Below are positions 51,871 to 61,737 of a DNA stretch of 64,000 nt, piece after piece. The notes beneath the pieces were generated by a model. The model was not told the DNA's origin and did not search any database. It saw only the letters and a list, made by a program, of their open reading frames with translations. Numbering within the stretch: position 1 is the first letter of the stretch; every line of letters starts with the position of its first letter. The translations under genes and the position numbers were made by a program. The DNA is from Micromonospora eburnea (lineage in GTDB: Bacteria; Actinomycetota; Actinomycetes; Mycobacteriales; Micromonosporaceae): the NCBI RefSeq assembly GCF_900090225.1, contig NZ_FMHY01000002.1, positions 2,356,001 to 2,420,000 on the forward strand, given 5' to 3'.

Positions 51871-53001
51871 TCAGCGTTGGAAGGCCGAACGAACCGAGCC
51901 ACCGACAATCGCGCACCACGTGTCCACGTCGACCTTCCCATTGGGCACCAGGCCGTGTAGGCGCTGCATGTCCTGGACCGCCTTCATGGTGGTGTGGTCG
52001 AATTCGCCGCTCATCGTGACGTCGTCGTACCCCTTGCGACCGAGCAGGTACTGCAGCGCGTTGACGGGAAGACCGCTGGCGTCCTTGCCGAGCGTCGGCA
52101 CAAGCGCCTCCCAGGTGGCCGCGTCGAAGGTCGCGTCCGGGTCGACCGGAATCCCGTGGTTGGCCTGGAAGTCGGCCACGGCCGCGTTCATGTCGTAGCC
52201 GAAGTCGCCGTTCGGGTGCAGCGGGTACCCGAGATCCGCGAGCAGGTACTGCGCGACCTGCACAACCGGGCCGTCCACGAAGCGCCAGATGTCGGGCCAC
52301 CGGCGTGCGGGGATGGCCGGTTGCTGGGTACCGAGTGCCGCCGCGACGCGCGAGCGCACCATCGGGAACAGCCGGTAGAAGGCGGTGCCCGGGCACTGGG
52401 TGGGGTAGAAGTCCCAGTGGCCGAAGATGTCCCATGGCTGCAGCCGGAACTGCTGACACACCGCGACGCACAACCTCACCAGCGCGTCGAGCTGTGCGTC
52501 GGGCGGGGTCTCGGTGATGTACGTGCCCTCGTTCTCGATCCCGATCGCGTTCCCGTTCTCGCCCGGGCAGTGTGCGGCGATGACCTGGTGCGCGCCCGTG
52601 TCGAGCGTCTCCAGGGTGCGGTGGCGGCCCTCCAGCACGTAGCCGCCGCGGCTGACCGTGAAGTGCTGTCCGGTGTCCGCCCAGCCGTTGCCGTCCATGT
52701 GCAGGTTCTGGCAGTCCCGCGCCAGTTGCATCGCGTGGTCGCGCGAGTAGTCCGTGACGTTCGGAAACGCCATGTGGTGGAGGATGATCTTGTTGGTGAG
52801 GTTGCCGGTGATCTGAATCGCTCCCCCTGGCGGACGCGCACCCCAGGTGTCGCAATCGATGATCCAGGGGAACATGGCGCTGGGCGCGGCACCAGCCGGT
52901 GCCGCCACGAACAGTTCAGTGCCGACGACCGCCGCGATCCCAGTACCCAGACCTGCCTTGAGCAAGGTGCGACGATCGACCTCGTGCCGATGAGTTGACA
53001 C
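51871..53001 (-). CDS. Tat-exported N-acetylmuramoyl-L-alanine amidase with peptidoglycan-binding domains
   Basis: 376-residue cell-wall hydrolase. GTG 53001 follows GGAGG at 6-7 bases. The signal has a twin-arginine motif (DRRTLLKAG) and ends ~residue 40. The amidase_2/PGRP domain spans ~45-220: zinc-ligand His in IILHHMAF, then GNAIGIENEGTY, HWDFYPTQCPG with His and Cys ligands. Two peptidoglycan-binding modules follow (VVQVAQYLLADLGYPLHPNGDFGYDMNAAVADFQANHGIP and ALQYLLGRKGYDDVTMSGEFDHTTMKAVQDMQRLHGLVPNGKVD). It cleaves the muramoyl-alanine bond, for wall turnover or bacteriolysis. A TTGGTC-N18-TATCAT promoter can be seen on the minus strand upstream of 53080. Confidence 0.92.
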   Translation of the reverse strand: MSTHRHEVDRRTLLKAGLGTGIAAVVGTELFVAAPAGAAPSAMFPWIIDCDTWGARPPGGAIQITGNLTNKIILHHMAFPNVTDYSRDHAMQLARDCQNLHMDGNGWADTGQHFTVSRGGYVLEGRHRTLETLDTGAHQVIAAHCPGENGNAIGIENEGTYITETPPDAQLDALVRLCVAVCQQFRLQPWDIFGHWDFYPTQCPGTAFYRLFPMVRSRVAAALGTQQPAIPARRWPDIWRFVDGPVVQVAQYLLADLGYPLHPNGDFGYDMNAAVADFQANHGIPVDPDATFDAATWEALVPTLGKDASGLPVNALQYLLGRKGYDDVTMSGEFDHTTMKAVQDMQRLHGLVPNGKVDVDTWCAIVGGSVRSAFQR

Positions 53002-53193
53002 GCGCTGCCTCCATGAGGGTGGGGAACAACAACGACAACTGCTGTGGGTTGGCGCATGATAGTGACGCACGTCAACATAGACCAAACACGAAGCGAATGT
53101 CCGGCCGCTCAGCGCCGGGTGGCCGGGTGAAAGGTCCGATATCGCCCCCGGTGCGCCGATCAGGTCGAGCGAGGGCCGCGGAGGACGGATGGC

Positions 53194-55452
53194 TCAGCAG
53201 GCGGCGGGTACGGTCTCCCGCGCCGCGCGGGCGAGCCTCTCGTCGTGCGGCCGACCCAGCTCACCGGCGAGCTTGATGATCCGGTCGAGCAGCGCCAGCG
53301 CCTCGTCGTAGCGGCCCGTCGCGCGGCACGTCTCGGCGTAGGTGTGCAGTACGTCGATCTCCAGCTGTACCTCGGCCAGCGGTTCCAGCAGTTCGAAGGC
53401 GCGCTGGTGGTGTTCGAGCGCCTTCTCGGGTGAACCCATGATCCGCAGCGCCACACCGAGATAGTTGTGGCACCACGCCTGGTTGTGTTGGAGATTGTTC
53501 CGCTCGGACAGCCGCAACGCCTCATGCAGCGTTCGTAGCGACTCCGCCGGGTCGTGCGATGCCAGTGCGACGCCGAGGGTGACCAGCCCGGTGATCTGGG
53601 CGGGCCCGTCGGCCAGGGCGACGGATGCCCGGGCGAGTTCGACGGCCTCGCTGTGCCGCCCGAGGTGAAGTGCCACCCACCCGTCGAAGGCCAGCGCCTG
53701 TGATCGCCCGGCCTGGCTTCCGATCTTCTCGAACAGCTCGCGTGCCCGCCGGAACTGCGCCTGTGCCGCTTCGAGTTCGCCGAGATCCCGGCGCACGAAG
53801 CCGATGCGCAGCGCCAGACCCGCTCTGAGTCCGTCGTCGTCCGGACCGGACTGCTCGGCCAACTCGTAGGCGGACAGCGCCTCGGCGAGGCGTCCGGCGG
53901 CGGCACGGGCGTAGCCGAGGTCCGCGAGCAGCGAAGCCCGCTGCTGGCTCCGGCCGAGACGTGCCGCGGCGGCCGCGGCGGCTTCGAGCAGACGCGCCTG
54001 GTCGTCGGTACCGCGGTGCCGGAAGAACCAGACCCGCATGGCCTGCGGCAGTTCGGCCACCACCTCGTCCACGCCGAGCCGCACGGCGGCGTCGAAACAG
54101 GCCACCAGGTTGACGTACTCGAGGTCGAACCAGGCCATGGCCTTCGCCGGATCGCCGGGCGAGGGTTCCTTGCGGTACGGCGAGGGCAGTGCCTGGTCGT
54201 GGGCGACAGCCTGCGCCAGGTAGTGCCCCAGGACCCGGCGCAGTGCTGCCTCGGCCTGCGGTTCCTCGTCGGCGGCGAGGTCCGCCGCGTACTGCCGGAT
54301 CAGGTCGTGCATCCGGTACCGCCCGGGCGAGGGCTCCTGGACCAGGTGGGCGTCGACCAGTTCCTCCAGCGCCGCGCCGACCCGGTCGGGTGGCAGGTCG
54401 GCGAGCGCGCCCGCCACCGCCGCGTCGAAGTCGGCACCCGGCAGGACGCCCAGCAGCCGGAACATGCGGCGCTGGACCGCGTCGAGCTGTCGGAGCGACA
54501 TGCTGAACGCCGAGTCGAAGCGGCTGGGGGTGGCACGCAGCCGCTCGGCCAGCACCGCCACCGTCCAGCCGGGGCGGTGGCGGAGCCGTGCGCCCGCCAT
54601 CCGCAACGCCAGCGGGAGCCCACCGCACTGCCCGAGCACCTGGCTGACCGCTTCCTCGTCGGTGGGCGCGAGCCCGGCCGCCCGGCCGAACAGGCGTGCC
54701 GCGTCGGCGTTGGTCAGCGGCTCCAGGGACACCGGCGGCACCCCGTCCAGGCTGACCAGCCGGTGGCGGCTGGTGACCAGGACCGCGGACTTCCCCGCGC
54801 CGGGGAGCAGCGGGCGTACCTGATCCGCGTCGACCGCGTTGTCGAGCACGACGAGAACCCGCCGGCGGGACAGCTCCGACCGCCAGAGCGCCGCGCGTTC
54901 GGTGGTGCCGGCCGGGGGGTGCGTGACGTCCAACGCGCCCAGTAGCCGGCCCAGCGCGGCGTGCGGCTCCAGCGGTTCCTGGCCCGGGGTGAAGCCGTGC
55001 AGGTCGAGGTAGAGCCCGCCGTCCGGATACGCCGTGGCGAGCCGATGGGCCACATGTACGGCGAGGCTGGTCTTACCCACGCCCGCCATGCCGTCGATCG
55101 CGACCGTGCCGGCGGTGTTCAGCAGCTCTTCGACCAGCGCGGACTCCGGCTCTCGGCCGGTGAAGTCGAACAGGTCGGCGGGCAGGTCGTTGCGGCGCGG
55201 GGCGGGCGCCGCGCCGGCCCTGGATGCCTCGGCCCACACCGCGCGCAGTGGCCGGGGGTCGCGTCCCACGGCCCGGCACAGCGCCACGACGGCCTCCCAC
55301 GGCGGCACGAGCTGACCGGTCAGGTACCGGGACAGCGAGGAACTGCTCAGACCGGTCTGGCGGGCGAGAGCGCGCAGGCTGAGCCCGCTCAGCTCCTTGA
55401 TCCGGGCGAGCTGAGCCACCAGTCGCTCCTGGGGGCTGGACACGTGCAACAC
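53194..55452 (-). CDS. XRE-HTH / NB-ARC / TPR regulator (AfsR-like STAND ATPase)
   Basis: 752-residue regulator. Domain order: XRE helix-turn-helix at ~15-60 (LRALARQTGLSSSSLSRYLTG), linker with FTGREPESALVEELL, NB-ARC ATPase with P-loop GMAGVGKTS (~120) and LVVLDNAVDADQVRPLLPG (Walker B), GLPLALRMAGARLR (GxPLA motif), winged-helix, then six to eight TPR repeats (~480-750) such as ALSAYELAEQSGPDDDGLRAGLALRIG and SERNNLQHNQAWCHNYLGVAL. It belongs to the STAND regulators that switch on metabolism genes. GTG 55452 is very close to a second GTG codon. It faces away from the AhpD-like gene and may regulate it. Confidence 0.9.
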   Translation of the reverse strand: MLHVSSPQERLVAQLARIKELSGLSLRALARQTGLSSSSLSRYLTGQLVPPWEAVVALCRAVGRDPRPLRAVWAEASRAGAAPAPRRNDLPADLFDFTGREPESALVEELLNTAGTVAIDGMAGVGKTSLAVHVAHRLATAYPDGGLYLDLHGFTPGQEPLEPHAALGRLLGALDVTHPPAGTTERAALWRSELSRRRVLVVLDNAVDADQVRPLLPGAGKSAVLVTSRHRLVSLDGVPPVSLEPLTNADAARLFGRAAGLAPTDEEAVSQVLGQCGGLPLALRMAGARLRHRPGWTVAVLAERLRATPSRFDSAFSMSLRQLDAVQRRMFRLLGVLPGADFDAAVAGALADLPPDRVGAALEELVDAHLVQEPSPGRYRMHDLIRQYAADLAADEEPQAEAALRRVLGHYLAQAVAHDQALPSPYRKEPSPGDPAKAMAWFDLEYVNLVACFDAAVRLGVDEVVAELPQAMRVWFFRHRGTDDQARLLEAAAAAAARLGRSQQRASLLADLGYARAAAGRLAEALSAYELAEQSGPDDDGLRAGLALRIGFVRRDLGELEAAQAQFRRARELFEKIGSQAGRSQALAFDGWVALHLGRHSEAVELARASVALADGPAQITGLVTLGVALASHDPAESLRTLHEALRLSERNNLQHNQAWCHNYLGVALRIMGSPEKALEHHQRAFELLEPLAEVQLEIDVLHTYAETCRATGRYDEALALLDRIIKLAGELGRPHDERLARAARETVPAAC

Positions 55453-55606
55453 CGTACCGTCCCGCTCCGCCGGGCCGGATCGACGAAGTGTTTGCGCTGC
55501 TCAACCGGCTTCTACGTGTCCCACGGTGTCCCACGGGTCACGCGGGCCCCGGCCCGCCGATGGTCGGATGACTCCTGTCAGAAACACCTGCGACCAAGGA
55601 GAAGCG

Positions 55607-56062
55607 ATGTCGACCGAGCGCATGCCGAACCCGGCCGTTCTGATCCCCGAGGCGATGGAGGCCCTGATGGGGGTCAACCGGGCCATCGCGGGCGCCGGAG
55701 TGGACGGCAAGCTGCTGGCGCTGACCCACCTGCGGGCGAGCCAGATCAACGGCTGCGGCCCCTGTGTCGCCGGGGGCGTCCACCAGGCCCGCCAGCACGG
55801 CGTGACCGCAGACCAGGTGCACGCCGTTGCCGCGTGGCGGGAGACGCCATGGTTCAACGACGAGGAGCGCGCCGCGCTGGCCCTGACCGAGGCCGTGACC
55901 CGGCTCGCCGACCGGCCGGACCCGGTGCCGGACCCGGTGTGGGACCTGGCCGCCAAGCACTTCGACCAGAAGGAGCTGGCCGCGCTGCTGCTCAACATCG
56001 CGATCACCAACGCCTTCAACCGGCTCAACGCGCCGACCCGTCAGCAGGCGGGCAAATGGTGA
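55607..56062 (+). CDS. Carboxymuconolactone decarboxylase/AhpD-family protein
   Basis: 151-residue alkylhydroperoxidase-like protein. ATG 55607 follows AAGGAGAAGCG. The redox motif is Cys50-G-P-Cys53 with His59 ([14 protein letters not shown]), the AhpD signature. The remaining sequence is all-helical ([46 protein letters not shown]). It probably detoxifies peroxides with a thiol partner. The STAND regulator gene is divergent and a likely controller. A second small gene follows after 115 bases. Confidence 0.9.
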   Translation: MSTERMPNPAVLIPEAMEALMGVNRAIAGAGVDGKLLALTHLRASQINGCGPCVAGGVHQARQHGVTADQVHAVAAWRETPWFNDEERAALALTEAVTRLADRPDPVPDPVWDLAAKHFDQKELAALLLNIAITNAFNRLNAPTRQQAGKW

Positions 56063-56177
56063 CATCGCTCCTGATCGTCACCGCCGAGATCGATCACGGC
56101 TGAAACGCCCGGCCCCGGGGCAGGGGCCACCGACCGACACCGCACGAAGTCACCCGCCACAGAAAGAGGAACCTGCC

Positions 56178-56636
56178 ATGCCGACCACCACGAAGACCAC
56201 CGCCGCGAACGCCAAGAAGTACGACGGTTTCACCGAGGAGGAGCGCGACGCGATGAAGGAGCGCGCCAGGGAGCTGAAGTCGAGGGCTCGGCGGGGCGCG
56301 AAGGCCGACACGGAGAGCGAGGTGCTCGCGAAGATCGCCGAGATGCCGGAGCCCGACCGGGTGATCGCCGAGCGGTTGCACGCCGTGATCAAGGCCAACG
56401 CACCGGTCCTCACGCCCAAGCTGTGGTACGGCATGCCCGCGTACGCCCGCGACGGCAAGGTGGTCTGCCACTTCCAGCCGGCGGCGAAGTTCAAGACGCG
56501 GTACGCAACGCTCGGCTTCAGTGACGAGGCGAACCTCGACCAGGGCACCATCTGGCCGACCTCGTACGCCCTGGCCGAACTGACCGTCGACGACGAGGCG
56601 AGGATCGGCGCGCTCGTGCGGCAGGCGGTGAGCTGA
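56178..56636 (+). CDS. DUF1801 family protein (iron-chaperone-like fold)
   Basis: 152-residue soluble protein. ATG 56178 follows AGAAAGAGG. The N-terminal part is a charged helix ([26 protein letters not shown]). The DUF1801 domain follows with [58 protein letters not shown] and a C-terminal helix. Members are small fold relatives of YdhG; function is not firmly known. It probably shares a transcript with the AhpD-like gene. Confidence 0.87.
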   Translation: MPTTTKTTAANAKKYDGFTEEERDAMKERARELKSRARRGAKADTESEVLAKIAEMPEPDRVIAERLHAVIKANAPVLTPKLWYGMPAYARDGKVVCHFQPAAKFKTRYATLGFSDEANLDQGTIWPTSYALAELTVDDEARIGALVRQAVS

Positions 56637-56752
56637 GGACCGGCCGTACGCCCCCGGAACGGCTCACCGGACCTGCTGAGTGACACGGCGTAGCGGCGAG
56701 GTTGCTCAAATGGCCTTTACTTGGCGGCAGGGGTGCATACCGAGGAGGAGCG

Positions 56753-57247
56753 GTGGCGTTGGTCGCGGTGCGGGATGTCGTACGGGACGTGGTGGCGGAG
56801 CTTGCCCCGGAGGAGTTGCCGCTGGTGGACGGGTTGGCGGTGTACGACGACGACTCCGTCGTACGAAGACTGCGCCGAGCCAAGCCGCGACGTGAGCCGC
56901 TCGGCTTCGGCTGGGGCGAGGTCGTCGGTCTGTTGACGCCGGTGGTCTGGCTGGTGCTCGACCAGGTGGCGGAGCGGTTCGCGGATGCCGCGGTCGCCGG
57001 CACCACCCGCAAGGCCAGGGGGCTGCTACGCCGGTTCCGGCGTGGCAGCCGCCCGCCCGCCACCATCCCGTCGCTGACCGAGGATCAACTCGCCGAGCTC
57101 CGCCGAGACCTGCTCGACCAGATGCAGCAGCCGGAGTCGGAGGAATGGACCGCGGAGCAGGTCGTTGACGTGATCATCCGCAGGCTGGCCCGAGGTGCCG
57201 ATCCGGACCCCGCCGCCAGCCCGGTCGGGCCGAGTCCGGCGAGCTAG
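56753..57247 (+). CDS. Hypothetical protein, partner of the M48 protease
   Basis: 164 residues, no recognised family. GTG 56753 follows AGGAGG. The N-terminus is MALVAVRDVVRDVVAELAPEELPLVDGLAVYDDDSVVRRLRRAKPRREPLGFGWGEVVGLLTPVVWLVLDQVAERF: a soluble helix, then one possible membrane helix (~60-75). A basic stretch KARGLLRRFRRGSRPP follows and an acidic helix (TEDQLAELRRDLLDQMQQPESEEWTAEQVVDVIIRRLARGAD). It ends 3 bases before the M48 gene, so co-expression is near certain. It may regulate or anchor the protease. Confidence 0.7.
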   Translation: MALVAVRDVVRDVVAELAPEELPLVDGLAVYDDDSVVRRLRRAKPRREPLGFGWGEVVGLLTPVVWLVLDQVAERFADAAVAGTTRKARGLLRRFRRGSRPPATIPSLTEDQLAELRRDLLDQMQQPESEEWTAEQVVDVIIRRLARGADPDPAASPVGPSPAS

Positions 57248-57250
57248 CCG

Positions 57251-60130
57251 ATGGAGAGCGCCTCGTCCCGCGTCGACGAGCGCGCGTTGGGAGCGGGCAC
57301 GACGGCGAGGTTCGCGCTCCTGGTCGCCCTGCTGGTGGCGAGCAGCAGCCTGATGGTGCTCTACGTGGCCATCGCGCTGTCCACGTACGACGGTTTCGGT
57401 TGTTCGTTGGCGGCCGGGGTGGCCCCGGACAGCGACCCGGCGGCGGCGGTGATAGCGAAACGCGCGCTCCAGTGGGAGGCGTACTTCGACTGCACCAAGC
57501 GCTACGCCGCGCCGCCGCCGTGGTGGGTGCTGGCCGGCTGGTGGGCGATCCTGGCGCTGTTCACGGCCGGACTGTTCTGGGTGTTGCCGGCGTGGAAGGC
57601 CCGCCGTGGCCGGGTGGTGCCGCTGGCCGCGATGGACCCCGACGGTGAGATCGCGGCCACGGTGGCCGAGCTGGCCACGGTCGCGGGCCTGGCCCGTCCG
57701 CCCCGGGTGGTGGTCGACCCGGCCATGGTGGCATCGACCGGGGCGGTCGTGTTCGGCCGGTCCGGGCGGGCGACGGTGCGCCTGGACGGCGGCCTGGTCG
57801 CCAGGCGGGTGACTGATCCGCGCCGGTTCCGGGCGATCCTCCTGCACGAACTCGCCCACATCGCCAACCGGGACGTGACGATCACCTACCTGACCGTGGC
57901 CATGTGGCGGGTGTACGCCGTGGTCGCCCTGCCACCCTTTCTGGCCTGGTGCGCCTGGATGTTCCGGGGCGCCTCGGACTCGGTGGTGTGGTCCAGCGAG
58001 GCGCCGATCGTCGCTCGCGGCCTGCTGATCACCGGTCTGCTCACCGTACTGGTCTATCTGGCCCGGTTGGACGTGCTGCGCAGCCGGGAAATCTACGCCG
58101 ACCTCGCCGCCGTGCGCTGGGGCGCCGATCCGGCGGGCTGGTCCGCGGCGAGCCCCCCGCCGGTCACCGGCCGTGGGCGGCGCGCGCTGCGCTGGTTCGT
58201 CGAACTGTGGCGGCTGCACCCACGATGGGACACCCGGCGGACCGCGCTGACCGACCCCGCCGTGCTCTTCGGCGTCCGCGCGCTTCCGCTGGTGCTGACC
58301 GGCATGACCGCGGCGATCACGCACACCCACGTGATGTACGCCCTGACCCAGTACATCCTGTTGGCCGTATGGGCACAGCACGTGGCGGCGCTGCTCTCGG
58401 CCGGTCTGGTCGCGGGCGTGGTGGGCATCGCGCTGTGGCGTGCCGTGGTGTACGCGGCGCTGACCGGCCAGCCGGCTCCGTCCAGCGCGCGAGCGGGTCT
58501 GTGGCTCGGGCTCGGCATGGCGGCGGGCGGGGTGGCCGCGGGCCAGGGGACGGTCAACGACTGGCTGCCCGCCAGACCGTGGTTGCTGGTGCTCGTCGTG
58601 CTGGCCGGGATGGCGTTCACCTGGTGGCTGACCCGGTGCGCACGGTTGTGGGTGGGCGCCTGGCGCGGACGGTCGCTGCGGCCGGTGGCGCTGTTGAACG
58701 TGTTCACCGCGGCCCTGGCACTGTCGCTCTGGTTGCTCTGGTGGCACACCCAGGGTGTCGCGTTCGCGGCAGGGTGGTCGATCGACATCGCCGATGTCCG
58801 GAACTACCTGGCGTCCCCGGTGGTGGGCCGAGAGTCGGCCCCACCGTCCGTCTCGTGGCTCGACGTGCTCGTCGTGGCGATCATGACTGTGGCGGGTGTC
58901 GTGGCCAACGCGCCGCTGGCCCTGCTGGCGGTTGCCGGCCTGTGGGTCGTGCCGTTGCTGGCGTGGTTGTCACGCCCCGGCGTCGGCCCACCCCGCTGGC
59001 TGCGCGACGCGGCGTCCGGCGGCGGCCACGCCCCGCTCGGCCCACCGCTGCCGAGCCTGCGCCGGGTCCTTGTCCCGGTCCTGATCGGCGGCGCGTGCGG
59101 TGGCGCCACGGCGGTGGCGGTGTTGGCCTGGCTGCACGCGCGCAAGCAGGTCGAGTCCTCGCCCACCACCTTCCTGGTGGCGACCACGGCCGGGATGATC
59201 CTGGTCCTGCTGGTCTCGGCCGCGCTGGCGGCGTACGCCGGTCGGGCGGCGGTGCCGGCGCACCGGCTGCCGGCCGCGCTGATCGGTGCGGGCGGCGCCA
59301 CCCTGCTCAGCTTCGCCGCCGTCGTCGCGTTGCGCGCCGCCGATGGATGTGTGCCCGCGCTGGCCATCGGCGCCGAATCGTGCTCCTGGAACCTCGCCGT
59401 GGCGAAGCAGCTGTTCACCAGCGCCCTCGTTCCCGCCGCCCCGTTCACGGTGCTGGTGGCGGGCGTGGTCGCCCTGCCGGGGGCACGTGCCACGAGGCGG
59501 CCCGGATCGACGCGAGCGACCGGACCGGCACGGCCGGGTTCGCCGGCATCGGCGGTGCTCGGCCGGGCCTGCGCGCTGGCCCTGGTCGCGGCCGTGCTGG
59601 CGCTGGCCACCGTGGCCGCCGTCCAGCGGTCGCCGCAGGCCTCCCGCATACCCGCACCCGCGGACGTCCAGCGGGTTGCCCGTAACGGGGGAGCCGTCGT
59701 GGACGAGGACGCCCCGGTGTCGGCCCTGTCGAGAGCGTTGCAGGTGGAGGCGTGGCGTGACCGTGGCGGTGGCCGGCTGATGGACCGCTTCTACCACCAT
59801 CGCCGCGACCTGTTCGCGATGGTCACGGCCGAGGTCAACGCCGGGAAGTACATCACCGACCTGGACAGCGTCCGCCCGCTGTGTGTCGACATCGCGGACG
59901 ATGCCCGCGCCGCGTACCGCTTCTTCCGCGTCCCCGACCCGAAAGCCGAAGAGCTGTGGGAGAGCTTCTACGAGAACGCCGTACTGGGTGGGACGGACTG
60001 CCAGCGGTCCCTCGACGCGGACGACGCCGACAGCTTCAACGCCGCCATGCGCCGGCTCGCCACCGCCCAGGACACCAGCCACGCCATCGATGATCGTATC
60101 GACGCCTTGATCCGTGCGGGCGGGCTGTGA
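57251..60130 (+). CDS. M48-family membrane metalloprotease, 959 aa
   Basis: Large multi-pass membrane protease. The zinc motif HELAH is at residue ~200 (ILLHELAHIANRDVTITYLTV), and the third ligand region is SREIYADLAAVRWG (ExxAD). An N-terminal helix pair flanks PEPxxR-like PPRVVVDPAMVASTGAVVFG. Roughly 15 further helices run to ~residue 790, far more than HtpX or Ste24. The C-terminal ~150 residues (RVARNGGAVVDEDAPVSALSRALQ ... ALIRAGGL) are soluble and probably outside. It likely cleaves membrane proteins near the bilayer. Translation is coupled closely to the 164-residue protein. Confidence 0.87.
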   Translation: MESASSRVDERALGAGTTARFALLVALLVASSSLMVLYVAIALSTYDGFGCSLAAGVAPDSDPAAAVIAKRALQWEAYFDCTKRYAAPPPWWVLAGWWAILALFTAGLFWVLPAWKARRGRVVPLAAMDPDGEIAATVAELATVAGLARPPRVVVDPAMVASTGAVVFGRSGRATVRLDGGLVARRVTDPRRFRAILLHELAHIANRDVTITYLTVAMWRVYAVVALPPFLAWCAWMFRGASDSVVWSSEAPIVARGLLITGLLTVLVYLARLDVLRSREIYADLAAVRWGADPAGWSAASPPPVTGRGRRALRWFVELWRLHPRWDTRRTALTDPAVLFGVRALPLVLTGMTAAITHTHVMYALTQYILLAVWAQHVAALLSAGLVAGVVGIALWRAVVYAALTGQPAPSSARAGLWLGLGMAAGGVAAGQGTVNDWLPARPWLLVLVVLAGMAFTWWLTRCARLWVGAWRGRSLRPVALLNVFTAALALSLWLLWWHTQGVAFAAGWSIDIADVRNYLASPVVGRESAPPSVSWLDVLVVAIMTVAGVVANAPLALLAVAGLWVVPLLAWLSRPGVGPPRWLRDAASGGGHAPLGPPLPSLRRVLVPVLIGGACGGATAVAVLAWLHARKQVESSPTTFLVATTAGMILVLLVSAALAAYAGRAAVPAHRLPAALIGAGGATLLSFAAVVALRAADGCVPALAIGAESCSWNLAVAKQLFTSALVPAAPFTVLVAGVVALPGARATRRPGSTRATGPARPGSPASAVLGRACALALVAAVLALATVAAVQRSPQASRIPAPADVQRVARNGGAVVDEDAPVSALSRALQVEAWRDRGGGRLMDRFYHHRRDLFAMVTAEVNAGKYITDLDSVRPLCVDIADDARAAYRFFRVPDPKAEELWESFYENAVLGGTDCQRSLDADDADSFNAAMRRLATAQDTSHAIDDRIDALIRAGGL

Positions 60131-60168
60131 ACCCGACATCGCGTTCTGGCATCGGAACCATTCGTTCC

Positions 60169-61737
60169 TCAGGTTCGCTGCCAGCGGACTTCGCCGCCGA
60201 CGACAGTCGTGATGACCTTGGTGCGCAGCACCGCGTCCGGCGACTCCCGGTAGGGATCGGTGTCCACCGCGATGAAGTCGGCGAGTTTGCCGGGCGCGAG
60301 AACCCCCTTGCGGTCACCCTCGCCCGCCGCGCAGGCCGCGCCCAGGGTGTGGGCGCTGATCGCCTCGGCCATGCTCAGCCGCTGCTCAGGCTGCCAGCCA
60401 CCGACGGGGGTGCCGTCGGGGCGGGCGCGGGTCACCGCGGCGTACAGCGCGGCGAAGGGGTCGGGGCTTTCGACGGGGGCGTCGGAGCCGAAGGCCAACG
60501 TGACACCGGCGTTCAGCATGCCCCGCCAGGCGTAGGAGGCCAACTCGTGGCCGGCCAGCAGGGAGTCGACCAGATCGATATCGCTGGTGCAGTGCACCGG
60601 CTGCATCGAGGCGACGATGCCCAGCCTGGACATCCTGGCCAGGTCGGAGGGCCGCAGGTGCTGCGCGTGCTCGATGCGGTGCCGCAGCCCCGGCGTACGG
60701 CCGAGCGCCTCGTAGGCGTCGATGACCAGGTGGTTGGCTCGGTCGCCGATGGCGTGCGTGGCCACCGCGATGCCGGCACCCGCGGCCCTGGCGAACAGCC
60801 TGACCAGATCCTCGTACGGCGTGACCGCGATGCCGACGTTGCCCTGTTCGCCGGCGAAGGATTTGCTCATGTGGCAGCTGTGCGAGCCGAGCGCCCCGTC
60901 GCTGAAGATCTTCACGGGCCCGGTGCGGAACCAGTCGTCGCCCTGCCCGGTGCGGCGGCCCTCGGCGATGGCCGTATCCAGGTGAACCATGGGGATTGCC
61001 TTGTGGACGCGCAGCTTCAGCTCGCCGGCGTCGCGCATGGCCAGGTAGGCGGCCCGGCAGTCCTCGCCGTCGATGTCGTGCACGCTGGTCAGGCCGAGCG
61101 CGAGCAATTCCTCCTGGGCGGCGCGCAGCAGACTGCGCAGGTCGGGGGAGACCATGAGGTCGCGCAGCGGGTCCGAGGCCGCCTCGCGGAGGAGGCCGGT
61201 CGGCTCCCCGCTCGCGTCCCTGACGATCTCGCCGCCCACCGGGTCGGGAGTGCTCGCGTCGATGCCGGCCAGCCGCAGGGCCGCGGAGTTGGCCCATACG
61301 GTGTGGCCGTCCACGCTGGGCAACACGACCGGCAGTTCGGGGCAGACGGAGTCCAGCGCGTACCTGTCCGGCCGCGCGGGCGGATCCCAGGTGTTGCTGT
61401 TCCACCGGCCGCCGAACAGCCAGGCGCCCGGCCGCAGCCGCGCTGCGTGCTCGGCCACCATGGCGAGGGCCTCGTCCAGGCTGCGCGCGTCCCGAAGGTC
61501 GACGGCGCCCAGGCTCTGCGCGTACTGCGCGGTGTGGATGTGGGCGTCGTAGAGCCCGGGGAGCACCGCGGCACCCTCCAGGTCGATCAGCTCCGCTCCC
61601 CTGCCCGCGGCCGCGCGTACCTCCGCCTCCCTGCCGACGGCCAGGAGGCGGTCGCCGTCCACGGCCATGGCCTCGGCCAGCGGGTTGCCGCCGTCTCCCG
61701 TGTGGATGGCGGCGTTGCGGTACACGCGAATACTCAT
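60169..61737 (-). CDS. Amidohydrolase family 3 (YtcJ-like) protein
   Basis: 522-residue metal-dependent hydrolase. ATG 61737 follows GGTGAGAG. The first metal motif is LPGLYDAHIHTAQY, then GPVKIFSDGALGSHSC, THAIGDRANHLVIDAYE, HRIEHAQHL and GSDAPVESPDPFAALYAAVTR, all typical of amidohydrolase family 3. C-terminal GVLAPGKLADFIAVDTDPY is the beta-sandwich ending. The substrate, an amide or formamide, is not readable. It faces the M48 gene tail to tail, with 38 bases between. The ~300-base gap before the next gene holds only promoter-like sequence. Confidence 0.9.
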   Translation of the reverse strand: MSIRVYRNAAIHTGDGGNPLAEAMAVDGDRLLAVGREAEVRAAAGRGAELIDLEGAAVLPGLYDAHIHTAQYAQSLGAVDLRDARSLDEALAMVAEHAARLRPGAWLFGGRWNSNTWDPPARPDRYALDSVCPELPVVLPSVDGHTVWANSAALRLAGIDASTPDPVGGEIVRDASGEPTGLLREAASDPLRDLMVSPDLRSLLRAAQEELLALGLTSVHDIDGEDCRAAYLAMRDAGELKLRVHKAIPMVHLDTAIAEGRRTGQGDDWFRTGPVKIFSDGALGSHSCHMSKSFAGEQGNVGIAVTPYEDLVRLFARAAGAGIAVATHAIGDRANHLVIDAYEALGRTPGLRHRIEHAQHLRPSDLARMSRLGIVASMQPVHCTSDIDLVDSLLAGHELASYAWRGMLNAGVTLAFGSDAPVESPDPFAALYAAVTRARPDGTPVGGWQPEQRLSMAEAISAHTLGAACAAGEGDRKGVLAPGKLADFIAVDTDPYRESPDAVLRTKVITTVVGGEVRWQRT

